NCBI GenBank assembly: GCA_963797255.1
Contig: CAWCOV010000031.1
Coordinates: forward strand, 62,001 to 126,000
Source: JANXZS01 sp963797255
GTDB taxonomy: Bacteria; Acidobacteriota; Terriglobia; Terriglobales; Acidobacteriaceae
Direction of reading: 5' to 3'
Length of the DNA stretch: 64,000 nucleotides
Notes under the pieces: model-generated
What the model saw: the letters and a program-made list of their open reading frames with translations, nothing else
Told to the model about the DNA's origin: nothing
Databases searched by the model: none
Made by a program: the position numbers and the translations under genes
Shown here: positions 33,293-42,414 of the stretch, one piece after another
How positions within the stretch are numbered: position 1 is the first letter of the stretch
How the letters are laid out: each line of letters begins with the position of its first letter

Positions 33293-35490
33293 ATTGTTGT
33301 CAGCTATCAAAGTGGAGCACCGCAGTCGCCTATCTAGGACTCTGCCTGGCGGTTTGCCTGCCAAAGAGTGCTACCGCGCAGGATCTTCCCATTACCTTCA
33401 ACCAGCAGATCGCGCCCATCCTCTACAAGAATTGCTCCGGGTGTCACCATACCGGAGGGGCGGGACCCTTCAGCCTGCTGTCGTATGCCGATGCAAAACG
33501 CTGGGGACTCTTGATTCATCAGGTAACGGAGAGACGCTATATGCCTCCCTGGCTGCCGGAACCGGGATTCGGAGATTTTGCAGAGAATCGCCGACTGACA
33601 GACGCGGACATTGCGACGATCAAGGCCTGGGTGGAAAGCGGAATGCCGGAAGGGAAAGCGGACGCTCCAAAGCCACCGGTCTTTTCCAAAGACTGGCAAC
33701 TAGGGCCGCCGGACCTCGTTGTGAAAGTTGAGTTGCCCATGACTGTTCCAGCCCAGGGCAGCGATCTGTTTCGGAACTTCATTCTCCCGGTTCCCATTGA
33801 GAAGACGCGGTATATTCGCGCCATGGAGATACGGCCGGGTACCCCTCGGGTGGTCCATCACGCGAATGTTTTGATCGACCGGACCGCGTCATTGCGACGC
33901 TCGCATCCCGCCGATTGGAAACAGGGTGTAGCAGGAATGGAGATCTCCGTAGACGCGGGAGATAGCTTTGATCCGGATAGCCATTTTCTTTTCTGGAAGC
34001 CCGACTCCGCGGCGCTCGTTGAGCCGGAAAATATGCCGTGGCGGCTCGATCCGGGTAACGATCTGATCCTGAACATGCACCTGAAGCCCACAGGAAAGGC
34101 AGAAACCGTACAGGCAAGCATCGGATTGTATTTCACTGAAAAGCCGCCGACGGCGCTTCCCATTCTCCTGCAACTGGAGCATGACGATGCTTTGGACATC
34201 CTTCCGAATGATGCGAACTTTGTGGTGGAGGATGAACTTACGCTTCCGCTCGATGTGGATGTGCTCGGCGTCTATCCGCATGCACACTATCTAGGCAAAA
34301 CGATGGAGGGTTATGCGTTGCTGCCGAACGGCAAGAAGGAATGGCTGGTACTGATTCACGATTGGGATATCAACCGCCAATCCGTCTATCGCTTCAAGAA
34401 GCCGCTCTTTCTGCCGAAGGGCAGCGTTCTCTACATGCGCTACACGTACGACAATTCCAAGGCGAATGTGAGGAATCCTAGCGATCCGCCGGTGCGCGTG
34501 AAGGCGGGTAATCGATCCGTGGACGAAATGGGCCACCTTTGGCTGCAGGTTCTGCCCCGAGCGTCAGCCGACGGGGACGAAGATCCTCGCGTGTCGATCG
34601 AGCGATCGTGGATGGAGAACCGTCTTCGCAAAGACCCGAAGGATTACACGGCACTTTATAACCTCGCGTCGATGGAGATGATGCGCGGAAAGTATGTAGG
34701 CGCATCCGATCTTTTTCGCCGCGCACTGGAACAAAAGCCTACCGACGTGCGAACCCTGACGGCATATGGCACGGCTCTCGATAAAGCCGGGGATTGGCAG
34801 CAGGCGGACGCTCAATTTGAAAAAGCGTTGACGACGGACCCGGAGAATCGCTTCGCGCGTTATGACCTGGCGCAATTGGAGCTCCAACACGGCAAATTGT
34901 CCGAGGCGGAACAGAATTTTCGCAGGTTGCTGGCGGACAATCCGGCAGACGGCGAAGTCCACGCGCAGTTGGGAGCGATTCTTGCCGCTACGAATCGCGC
35001 TACTGAAGGGCAAAAAGAGTTGGAGGCTGCGCTTGCGATTGATCCAAACAGCTTTAATGCGCTGTTTAACCTCGCCAGCCTGGAGGCGGAGCAAGGCAAT
35101 CTCGCCGGCGCGGCAGGTCTGCTGGAACGGGCTTTAAAGCAAAAGGACGATGCCGAGGCGCACCAGTTGCTCGGTAACGTATATGCCGCGCAGGGCGGCT
35201 ACGAGAGCGCTCTCGAGCAGTTCAGGAGGGTAGAGAAGCTGCAGCCCAACGACCCCGCCGCTCACTTCCAACTTGCCCAGATTCTGGCGCAGATTGACCA
35301 GCTTGAGGAGAGCATCCGCGAACAACAGGCGGGATTGGCACTATCTGGAACAAACGCCGATGACTGGAACTACCTTGGTGAGCTATACGTTCGTGCCAGG
35401 CAAGTTGACGCGGCTCGAAAGGCCTTTGAACAGGCTCTGCAACTAAATCCGGAACATGCCTCGGCGCGCACCAACCTTTCTCACCTCTAG
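33289..35490 (+). CDS. Cytochrome c / PHM-like copper monooxygenase / TPR fusion protein
   Basis: 733 residues, with a TTG start overlapping the redoxin stop. After a signal peptide (cut near residue 30) comes a small cytochrome c domain with CSGCH (C49, C52, H53). Residues about 160-425 fit the two-copper fold of peptidylglycine hydroxylating monooxygenase: H190-H191 and H264 match the first copper site, and H331, H333 and M414 (in DEMG) match the second, with similar spacings. From about residue 440 there are eight or so TPR units. Family members hydroxylate C-H bonds using copper, O2 and a reductant; the heme domain may supply electrons. The substrate is unknown. Confidence 0.85.
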   Translation: MNCCQLSKWSTAVAYLGLCLAVCLPKSATAQDLPITFNQQIAPILYKNCSGCHHTGGAGPFSLLSYADAKRWGLLIHQVTERRYMPPWLPEPGFGDFAENRRLTDADIATIKAWVESGMPEGKADAPKPPVFSKDWQLGPPDLVVKVELPMTVPAQGSDLFRNFILPVPIEKTRYIRAMEIRPGTPRVVHHANVLIDRTASLRRSHPADWKQGVAGMEISVDAGDSFDPDSHFLFWKPDSAALVEPENMPWRLDPGNDLILNMHLKPTGKAETVQASIGLYFTEKPPTALPILLQLEHDDALDILPNDANFVVEDELTLPLDVDVLGVYPHAHYLGKTMEGYALLPNGKKEWLVLIHDWDINRQSVYRFKKPLFLPKGSVLYMRYTYDNSKANVRNPSDPPVRVKAGNRSVDEMGHLWLQVLPRASADGDEDPRVSIERSWMENRLRKDPKDYTALYNLASMEMMRGKYVGASDLFRRALEQKPTDVRTLTAYGTALDKAGDWQQADAQFEKALTTDPENRFARYDLAQLELQHGKLSEAEQNFRRLLADNPADGEVHAQLGAILAATNRATEGQKELEAALAIDPNSFNALFNLASLEAEQGNLAGAAGLLERALKQKDDAEAHQLLGNVYAAQGGYESALEQFRRVEKLQPNDPAAHFQLAQILAQIDQLEESIREQQAGLALSGTNADDWNYLGELYVRARQVDAARKAFEQALQLNPEHASARTNLSHL

Positions 35491-35744
35491 TAGCCGCGTT
35501 TGCCGTGCGGCGCAAAGCCCTCTTCGCTACCTATCTTCAATGCTTTGAGTAAACAGTCAGCTGCTGCAATGTGCATCGCACGCAGGAATCCTTTGTTGCC
35601 CTGTCTAGAAAACTGCAGCATTCGAGAGCCGGTTAGGGTAGTTTTAGATAAAGCTACTTCCACGAAAGAACCTGAATTGACATTTGAGCTCCCGGCAACG
35701 AGGGAACGGACGAATTTCTAACGGCGAAAGCCGAATGAGGGTGG

Positions 35745-37181
35745 ATGGGCATACAGGTTGCTCTGAATCACCGGACACAGTACCGGTATGACAAGGCAGT
35801 TTTTCTCGGCCCCCAGGTCATACAGTTAAGGCCTGCGCCGCATTGCAGAACACCCATTCTGAGCTACTCGCTCGATATCGTTCCCGCGCGTCACATTCTC
35901 AAGTGGCAGCTCGATCCCCATCACAACTATCTGGCGCGCGTCCTTTTTCCAGAGCGAACAGACGAGTTTGCAGTGCAGGTAGACCTGGTGGCAGAGCTGC
36001 TGCCCGTTAATCCATTTGATTTCTTTCTGGAGCCGGGAATCGACGAGTTTCCCTTCCAATATTCGGTGGACCTGGCTAAGGATCTTGAACCTTATCGTGT
36101 GATCGAAGAAGCAGGACCGGAGCTGCAGGATTTTCTTGACAGTGTCCACTCCAGCGAAAAACGCGGAACGATTGGATTTCTCGTTCAACTGAACCGAAAA
36201 GTGAAAGACCGTGTCGGGTATACGACAAGGCTGGATCCCGGCGTGCAAACCTGTGAGCAGACACTCACAAAAGGCACAGGATCATGTCGCGATTCGGCCT
36301 GGCTCCTGGTGCAGATTCTTCGACACCTGGGAATTGCGGCACGTTTCGTTTCCGGCTACTTGATTCAGCTTGCGTCCAATGAGGACGGAGAGTCGACCAC
36401 TGACTCGGCAGACCTTCATGCATGGGCGGAGGCCTTTTTGCCAGGTGCGGGATGGATCGGCATGGATTCGACATCGGGTCTTTTTGCCGGCGAAGGTCAC
36501 ATTCCGCTGGTATGCACGCCCAGTACAGCGAAGGCTGCGCCGATAGGCGGCACAGTTGAACCGAGCAACGTGGAATTTGATTATTCGATCTCGATACGCC
36601 GCGTTAACGAGACTCCCTCCTTATCTGTGCCGTACAGCGAAGACGAGTGGGCGAAGGTGGAAGCAGTTGCACACCAGATAGACACTGACCTGGAGACGCA
36701 CAATGTCCGGCTGACGATGGGAGGCGAGCCGACTTTTGTAGGCCTTGACGACCCGGAGAGTCCGGAGTGGAATCTCGATGCACTTGGGCCGATGAAGCGA
36801 CGCCGCGGCCTTAGTCTGATCCAATATCTACGAGAACGTGTGGCTCCCGGGGCGCTGCTCCATTATGGTCAGGGCAAGTGGTATCCGGGGGAGCCATTAC
36901 CGCGCTGGGCGTTGAGTTGCTTGTGGCGCGTGGACGGCGTTCCCGTTTGGGAAAACATTGAACTAATCGCTCGTGGAGATGAGGACGGGCAGTGCGGTGC
37001 GCCGGATGCGCTGGCGTTTATGGAAGCACTTACGCATCGGCTGCAGGTGCGTTCAGAAAACGTCGTGCCCGCCTACAATACGGAGTTGATTGAGCCCGTC
37101 GGGCTACATTCTTCCCATTCGCAGACGGCAGATCGGCGAGAAGCTGTTCTGGTCCAGCCAGCTTTGGTTTCAGCGGCCTGA
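35745..37181 (+). CDS. Transglutaminase-DUF2126 fusion, N-terminal fragment (frameshifted)
   Basis: 478 residues as read, but only about the first 455 belong to the gene. Residues 1-100 form a transglutaminase N-terminal beta domain. The transglutaminase core has the cysteine-histidine-aspartate triad: C181 in GSCRDSAW, H225 in DLHAWAE, D241 in GMDSTSG. The DUF2126 part begins near residue 320 with LTMGGEPTF, then HYGQGKWYPGE and LPRWALSC. At 37101-37103 a GGG run replaces an expected GG, so the frame leaves the family sequence after EPVG and ends in 28 unrelated residues. The remainder lies in the next frame. It starts at ATG 35745 with GAGGGTGG upstream. Confidence 0.85.
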   Translation: MGIQVALNHRTQYRYDKAVFLGPQVIQLRPAPHCRTPILSYSLDIVPARHILKWQLDPHHNYLARVLFPERTDEFAVQVDLVAELLPVNPFDFFLEPGIDEFPFQYSVDLAKDLEPYRVIEEAGPELQDFLDSVHSSEKRGTIGFLVQLNRKVKDRVGYTTRLDPGVQTCEQTLTKGTGSCRDSAWLLVQILRHLGIAARFVSGYLIQLASNEDGESTTDSADLHAWAEAFLPGAGWIGMDSTSGLFAGEGHIPLVCTPSTAKAAPIGGTVEPSNVEFDYSISIRRVNETPSLSVPYSEDEWAKVEAVAHQIDTDLETHNVRLTMGGEPTFVGLDDPESPEWNLDALGPMKRRRGLSLIQYLRERVAPGALLHYGQGKWYPGEPLPRWALSCLWRVDGVPVWENIELIARGDEDGQCGAPDALAFMEALTHRLQVRSENVVPAYNTELIEPVGLHSSHSQTADRREAVLVQPALVSAA

Positions 37182-38949
37182 GCAGATGTTGCTGACGTCC
37201 GGCGATTCTCCGATAGGCTATCGCATTCCGACGGAACTCATGCCATGGGTAGCACCCGACGAAGTTGCCTATGAGTACGATCAGGCGCCGTATGCTGATC
37301 GGGTTAAGCTTCCTTTGAAGCCTTTGCGACGGATGGATCTTTTTGAAGTTGAACCGAAGGTCGATCCCCTCCCTGCGCTTTCGTCCGCTCCGGAGTCTGC
37401 AACAGAACTCGTTCGGCCTTCCCTATGCGTGCAAGCGCGGGAGGGCCGACTGCATGTCTTTCTCCCGTACGCGCCGCACCTCGCGGATTACCTCGAAATC
37501 GTGAACGCGGTTGAAGATACGTGTGCGCACTTGAAAAAGGCGGTCTGGCTGGAAGGATATCTTCCGACACTAGACTCGCGGTTGCGGTCGTTCAGTGTGA
37601 CTCCGGATCCGGGTGTGCTGGAAGTGAATCTTCCTCCAGCGAGTAACTGGGACGAGTTGGAGCGGGTGAATTCGCTGCTTGCCGAAGGGGCGAAACGAAA
37701 TCGCCTGACGGCTGAAAAATTCGCGTATGACGGAAGCCATCTCGCAACTGGCGGGGGCAGCCACATTGTGATCGGCGGAGCAACCGTGATGGACAGTCCG
37801 CTGCTTCGGCGGCCGGATCTGCTGCGCAGCATGGTGAGCTTCTGGCAAAACCATCCCTCGCTTTCATACTTATTTTCAGGTATGTATGTCGGCCCGACCA
37901 GCCAATATCCGCGAGTTGACGAAGCGCGACTGGATACGTTGTACGAGCTTGAAGTTGCGTTTAGCCAACTACCTGCAAGCGACTGTCCCCCCTTCATCGT
38001 GGATGGACTATTCCGCAATCTACTGGTGGATACAACGGGCAATTCGCATCGCGCGGAATTTTGTATCGACAAGCTTTATCCGCCGGAAGGCATGGGACTG
38101 CGACTCGGCCTATTGGAGTTGCGTGCCTTTGAGATGGCGCCACATGTTCGCATGGGCCTGATGGAAATGCTGTTGATTCGTGGGCTGGTTTTAATGTTCT
38201 GGAAGAAGCCCTATGAAGGCGGACTGGTACGCTGGGGGCCATCCCTGCATGACCGTTTCATGCTCCCTCACTTTGTGCAACGGGATTTCTTCGATGTGCT
38301 GAGCCTGCTGCGTGCTTCCGGCTATGGCTTTGAAGAAAAGTGGTTTGCCGCCCACATGGAATTCCGCTTTCCGAAGATCGGAACCCTTCTTGTGGAGGGT
38401 TTGAAGCTTGAATTACGCGAAGCGCTCGAACCTTGGAATGTGCTTGCGGAAGAAACCAGCTCCGGTCGAACTGTTCGGAGCGTGGACTCGTCTCTTGAGC
38501 GGATTGAAGTGAAGTTGTCAGGGTTAACGACAGATTCACGATACGCGGTAACTTGCAACGGTCGCAGGGTGCCGCTGCACCCGACAGGAGTAAGCGGAGA
38601 AGCAGTGGCCGGAGTCAGATACCGGGCGCGACGGCTATCGGCTGCACTGCATCCCACTATTCCAGTACATGCTCCATTGGTCTTCGACCTGATCGACTTG
38701 TGGAAGGAAAGGTCTTTCGGCAGGTGTACTTATCATGTCGGCCCTCCTGATGGTGGCATTTACACTGCACGCCCATTGAACTCACGGGACGCTGAAGTGC
38801 GGCGCAATGCGCGCTTCCAAACTGTGGAAGCGACACCTGTTCCAATGGTGGCTCCGGAAGAAGAGCTGAATCCTGTATTCCCGATGACACTCGACTTGCG
38901 CATGCGCACGCGGAAAGATCAGGTCGAAAGAACAGGGCTGGTTCCATGA
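37090..38949 (+). CDS. DUF2126 (putative amidoligase-like) domain, C-terminal fragment (frameshifted)
   Basis: The open frame gives 619 residues from a TTG at 37090, but its first real family residues are GYILPIRR, which continue the upstream fragment after a one-base correction. It keeps the rest of DUF2126: GDSPIGYRIPTELMPW, HVFLPYAPHLADYLE, TGGGSHIVIGG, the LFSGMYVGPTSQYPRVDEAR stretch, and the EFCIDKLYPPEG region. DUF2126 occurs with ATP-grasp/alpha-E proteins and transglutaminases in a conserved cluster proposed to modify peptides or proteins. The TGA overlaps the ATG of the next gene. The family normally has about 40 more residues at the joint (from memory), so a deletion is also likely. 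Confidence 0.82.
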   Translation: MSPSGYILPIRRRQIGEKLFWSSQLWFQRPEQMLLTSGDSPIGYRIPTELMPWVAPDEVAYEYDQAPYADRVKLPLKPLRRMDLFEVEPKVDPLPALSSAPESATELVRPSLCVQAREGRLHVFLPYAPHLADYLEIVNAVEDTCAHLKKAVWLEGYLPTLDSRLRSFSVTPDPGVLEVNLPPASNWDELERVNSLLAEGAKRNRLTAEKFAYDGSHLATGGGSHIVIGGATVMDSPLLRRPDLLRSMVSFWQNHPSLSYLFSGMYVGPTSQYPRVDEARLDTLYELEVAFSQLPASDCPPFIVDGLFRNLLVDTTGNSHRAEFCIDKLYPPEGMGLRLGLLELRAFEMAPHVRMGLMEMLLIRGLVLMFWKKPYEGGLVRWGPSLHDRFMLPHFVQRDFFDVLSLLRASGYGFEEKWFAAHMEFRFPKIGTLLVEGLKLELREALEPWNVLAEETSSGRTVRSVDSSLERIEVKLSGLTTDSRYAVTCNGRRVPLHPTGVSGEAVAGVRYRARRLSAALHPTIPVHAPLVFDLIDLWKERSFGRCTYHVGPPDGGIYTARPLNSRDAEVRRNARFQTVEATPVPMVAPEEELNPVFPMTLDLRMRTRKDQVERTGLVP

Positions 38950-41447
38950 CGGTGGATCTATACCAGAGTCCTCTTCGCTACGGGGCATCCTACGACGAGC
39001 TTTCGGCGGATGGCGTGAAACCCCGCGCGCACTGGGCTCACCTGATGGAGTCGCTGCGCGCAGTGGGATCTGAAGAACTGGAGCGGTTGTGCGCGCGTGC
39101 CGAGCGGCTGATTCGCGAGAACGGAATTACTTACAACATCTACAACGATCCGCTTGGCGCAAACCGCTCGTGGAAAGTCGATATTGTCCCGTTTCTGATT
39201 TCAGCAAACGAGTGGCGCTACATTGAAGCTGGTGTCATTCAACGTGCACAGCTGTTGAATCTGCTCCTCGAAGATTTTTACGGGCCGCAGGATCTGATAG
39301 CGGACGGGCGATTCCCTGCCGCCTTGCTATACGCGAATCCGGCATTCCTGCGCCCACTGGTCGGTGTGAAAGTGCCGCCGCAGAGTTATCTGCATATGCT
39401 GGCTGTCGATCTCGCGCGCTCGCCGGATGGACAGTGGTGGGTTCTTGCCGATCGTACGCAGGCGCCCTCCGGAAGCGGCTACGCACTTGAGAACAGGACC
39501 ATCGTCTCTGACGTGCTGCCGGACCTGTTTCGTTCGTCGAACGTATTACGCCTGTCGCACTTCTTTCGCGCGCAGCGGGAGGCGCTGGCGAATCTTGCGG
39601 ACGTCAGTAATCCGCGAATCGTCCTACTGACGCCGGGCCCCTATAACGAAACATATTTTGAACACTCGTACATCTCACGTTATCTCGGATTCACGCTCGT
39701 CGAAGGCACCGATCTGACAGTGCGCGACCGGAGCGTCTACCTCAAGACCGTGGATGGTTTAGAAAAGGTGGATGTAATCCTGCGCAGAGTAGACGATAGC
39801 TTCTGCGACCCCCTTGAGTTGCGAAGCGAATCCCTTCTGGGCGTGCCTGGGCTGGTCGATGCCATTGTGGCTGGCAATGTGAAAGTTGCGAATGCGCTAG
39901 GCAGCGGCTTGATTGAGACCGCGGCTGTGATGCCGTTTTTGCCGGGGCTTTCGCGGCATTTACTTGGTGAGAAGCTGAAGCTCCCCTCGGTTGCAACATG
40001 GTGGTGTGGCCAGTCGTATGCGCTGGACTGGGTGCTCAATCATCTGGATTCCGTCGTGGTCAAGCCCGCCTTCCCATCGAGGGGCATGGAGCCGGTATTC
40101 GGTGCAGAACTCCCGCAGGCCGAAAAAAACAAGCTGGCGCAACAATTGCGAGCACGGCCGCACGAGTATGTAGCGCAAGAACAAATCTCCCTGTCTACTG
40201 CGCCTGTGTGGGACAACGGGTGTCTGAATTCTCGAAGCGTGGTTCTGCGCACATACGTGTTGAATACGGGGAATGGGTGGATTGCCATCCCCGGCGGCCT
40301 TGTGCGCGTGGCGGGAGAAGAAGGCTCCGTCGTCTCCATGCAACGCGGCGGCCACAGCAAGGATGCTTGGGTGCTGTGGGATAGTCCTGTCGATACGTTC
40401 AGCATGCTTCGTCCGCGCAATGAACCGGTAGAGTTGCGAAGATTGCCGCGTGCAGTACCGAGCAGCGTCGCCGACAATGTTTTCTGGTTAGGTCGCTACG
40501 CGGAGAGGACAGAGAGCATTGCCCGCATTCTGCGTGCCATTATTCCTCGCGCAAGTCGCGCCGACGACGCCGATCTCGGCTGCCTGCTCCGTCTGCATAG
40601 CTGCCTCGAAACCCGCCACAGCAAGCTGCCAAAGCCAAAGGATAAGCGGCCAGCGACTTTGGCGGATCTTGAACAAGAATTAATTTCGTTGGTGTCGGAC
40701 GTTAAGCGAGGCGACAGTGTCGCGTCCACTCTCGCAGAGGTCTCCCGAATTGGCGGGAATGTTCGTGAGCGTTTGTCCGCCGACATGATGTTCCTCATCG
40801 GGCAACTGCGCGATTCCATTCAGATTGCGAAGGGCACACAGTTGCCGGAGTATGCGCCGGTGCTGACAAAGTGTCTTGAGTTGCTCTCAGCGTTTTCTGG
40901 TATGGAGCGCGAGAATATCAATCGCGGGCTCGGCTGGGTATTCCTGAGCTTCGGCCGTCGCCTGGAGCGGGCGATGTACATCACCCGACAACTGCGCGAA
41001 ATTGCAACCCCGCTTGCCGAAGAGGATTGGCTGTTCCTTGAGTGCATGCTCGAAGTGGCGGACAGTTCCATGACTTACCGAACGAGATACTACACGACTC
41101 TCCAGCCGCTTCCGGTGTTGGACGTGTTGATGGCAGACGAGACGAATCCGCGGTCTCTGGATTTTCAGCTCACGCATCTCGCGGAGTTATACCAGAAACT
41201 TCCTCGCCATTCAGCAGCAGACCTGGACGCTATGCGGAATGCACTCGCACAACTCAGAAGTTTTGACTTGCGACAGATCAAATATCCTCTCGTGGGCGCA
41301 GATGTTTTGAGCGTCGAGAGAGACGGTCTGTTACGGCTCGAACGATTCCTGAGGGAGTTAGAAGGACTGCTGGCTTCCTGGTCAAATAATCTGTCGAGCA
41401 ACTACTTCAGCCTGGCTCGAACCTTCCCGGTCACGATAGGCCAATGA
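38946..41447 (+). CDS. Circularly permuted ATP-grasp / alpha-E fusion protein
   Basis: 833 residues. The N-terminal half (about 1-480) is a type-2 circularly permuted ATP-grasp enzyme: ERLIRENGITYNIYND, DIVPFLISANEW, VLADRTQAPSGSGYALENR, DVILRRVDDSFCDPLEL and the VVKPAFPSRG strand that would contact ATP. ATP-grasp enzymes join a carboxylate to an amine. The C-terminal half (about 500-833) is an alpha-helical alpha-E domain (SVADNVFWLGRYAERTESIARIL). In many bacteria these are separate neighbouring genes; here they are fused. Both ends overlap neighbours by ATGA, so it is translated with the DUF2126 gene and the downstream transglutaminase. Confidence 0.92.
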   Translation: MTVDLYQSPLRYGASYDELSADGVKPRAHWAHLMESLRAVGSEELERLCARAERLIRENGITYNIYNDPLGANRSWKVDIVPFLISANEWRYIEAGVIQRAQLLNLLLEDFYGPQDLIADGRFPAALLYANPAFLRPLVGVKVPPQSYLHMLAVDLARSPDGQWWVLADRTQAPSGSGYALENRTIVSDVLPDLFRSSNVLRLSHFFRAQREALANLADVSNPRIVLLTPGPYNETYFEHSYISRYLGFTLVEGTDLTVRDRSVYLKTVDGLEKVDVILRRVDDSFCDPLELRSESLLGVPGLVDAIVAGNVKVANALGSGLIETAAVMPFLPGLSRHLLGEKLKLPSVATWWCGQSYALDWVLNHLDSVVVKPAFPSRGMEPVFGAELPQAEKNKLAQQLRARPHEYVAQEQISLSTAPVWDNGCLNSRSVVLRTYVLNTGNGWIAIPGGLVRVAGEEGSVVSMQRGGHSKDAWVLWDSPVDTFSMLRPRNEPVELRRLPRAVPSSVADNVFWLGRYAERTESIARILRAIIPRASRADDADLGCLLRLHSCLETRHSKLPKPKDKRPATLADLEQELISLVSDVKRGDSVASTLAEVSRIGGNVRERLSADMMFLIGQLRDSIQIAKGTQLPEYAPVLTKCLELLSAFSGMERENINRGLGWVFLSFGRRLERAMYITRQLREIATPLAEEDWLFLECMLEVADSSMTYRTRYYTTLQPLPVLDVLMADETNPRSLDFQLTHLAELYQKLPRHSAADLDAMRNALAQLRSFDLRQIKYPLVGADVLSVERDGLLRLERFLRELEGLLASWSNNLSSNYFSLARTFPVTIGQ

Positions 41448-42325
41448 TTTATAGAATCGTTCATCGAACAACGTATCGGTATAAGTATCCGGTCTCGGTG
41501 GGAAATCATGTGGCATGTCTGAAGCCGCGTTCCCTGCGGCATCATCAACTGGCGAAAAATGAACTAGTCATCCATCCTTTGCCAACAATTCGCACAGAAC
41601 GTGTAGATTTTTTTGGAAACACTCTTTGTTTTTTTACAGTCCGCGAGCCGCACAAAGAACTGGTCGTGGAATCACGCAGTGAAGTAGTGATGGACGAAGA
41701 GCATCCGCCATGGCCAAAGATTTCTACACCGTGGGATGAGGCTGCACGGGCACTTCCGAATGACCACAGCCGCGAGGGCCTTGAAGCGTATCAATTCGGA
41801 TTTGAATCGCCGAGGATTCGGATCCGATCGGAATTCGCAGCGTACGCGCTGCAGTCGTTCCTGCCCGGCAGACCGATGCCCGAGGCGCTGCGCGACCTGA
41901 CTGAGCGCATCTTCCGCGATTTTCGCTTCGATTCAAAAGTTACGAATGTTCGCACGACCACGGAGGAAGTATTTCGCAAACGCAGGGGGGTCTGCCAAGA
42001 TTTCGCACATCTTCAGATCGCCTGCCTTCGCTCCTTAAACATTGCTGCCCGCTATGTCAGTGGATACCTCCGGACTTATCCGCCTCCCGGGCGGCCAAGA
42101 CTGATAGGCGCCGACGCCTCACATGCGTGGGTTTCCGCCTATTGCCCCGGTGCCGGTTGGCTCGATGTGGACCCGACAAACAACATCGTTCCTTCGAATG
42201 GCCACGTCACGCTCGCCTGGGGTAGAGACTATGGAGATGTGAGTCCGCTGCGCGGATTGATCCTCGGCGGAGGCTCCCATACGTTGAAAGTCTCTGTTGA
42301 TATGGAACCGGTGGAATGGCACTAA
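41444..42325 (+). CDS. Transglutaminase-like protein of the ATP-grasp/alpha-E cluster
   Basis: 293 residues. A transglutaminase N-terminal beta domain (IYRIVHRTTYRYKYPVS) is followed by the catalytic core: C184 in RGVCQDFAH, H227 in ASHAWVSA, and D241 or D243 in GWLDVDPTN. Bacterial members act mainly as cysteine proteases or amide-forming enzymes. It is the third gene of the conserved set, coupled to the ATP-grasp/alpha-E gene by an ATGA overlap. A second transglutaminase domain is present in the upstream frameshifted gene, so this is a paralogue within the cluster and may cover its loss in part. Confidence 0.9.
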   Translation: MIYRIVHRTTYRYKYPVSVGNHVACLKPRSLRHHQLAKNELVIHPLPTIRTERVDFFGNTLCFFTVREPHKELVVESRSEVVMDEEHPPWPKISTPWDEAARALPNDHSREGLEAYQFGFESPRIRIRSEFAAYALQSFLPGRPMPEALRDLTERIFRDFRFDSKVTNVRTTTEEVFRKRRGVCQDFAHLQIACLRSLNIAARYVSGYLRTYPPPGRPRLIGADASHAWVSAYCPGAGWLDVDPTNNIVPSNGHVTLAWGRDYGDVSPLRGLILGGGSHTLKVSVDMEPVEWH

Positions 42326-42414
42326 TCCTCAACAGACTCAACGCACCCTTTTTATATCTCGCCCATCGCGGTAGACTGCACTTCCGATTTAGTATTCCTG
42401 ATCTGGAGGTTTTC

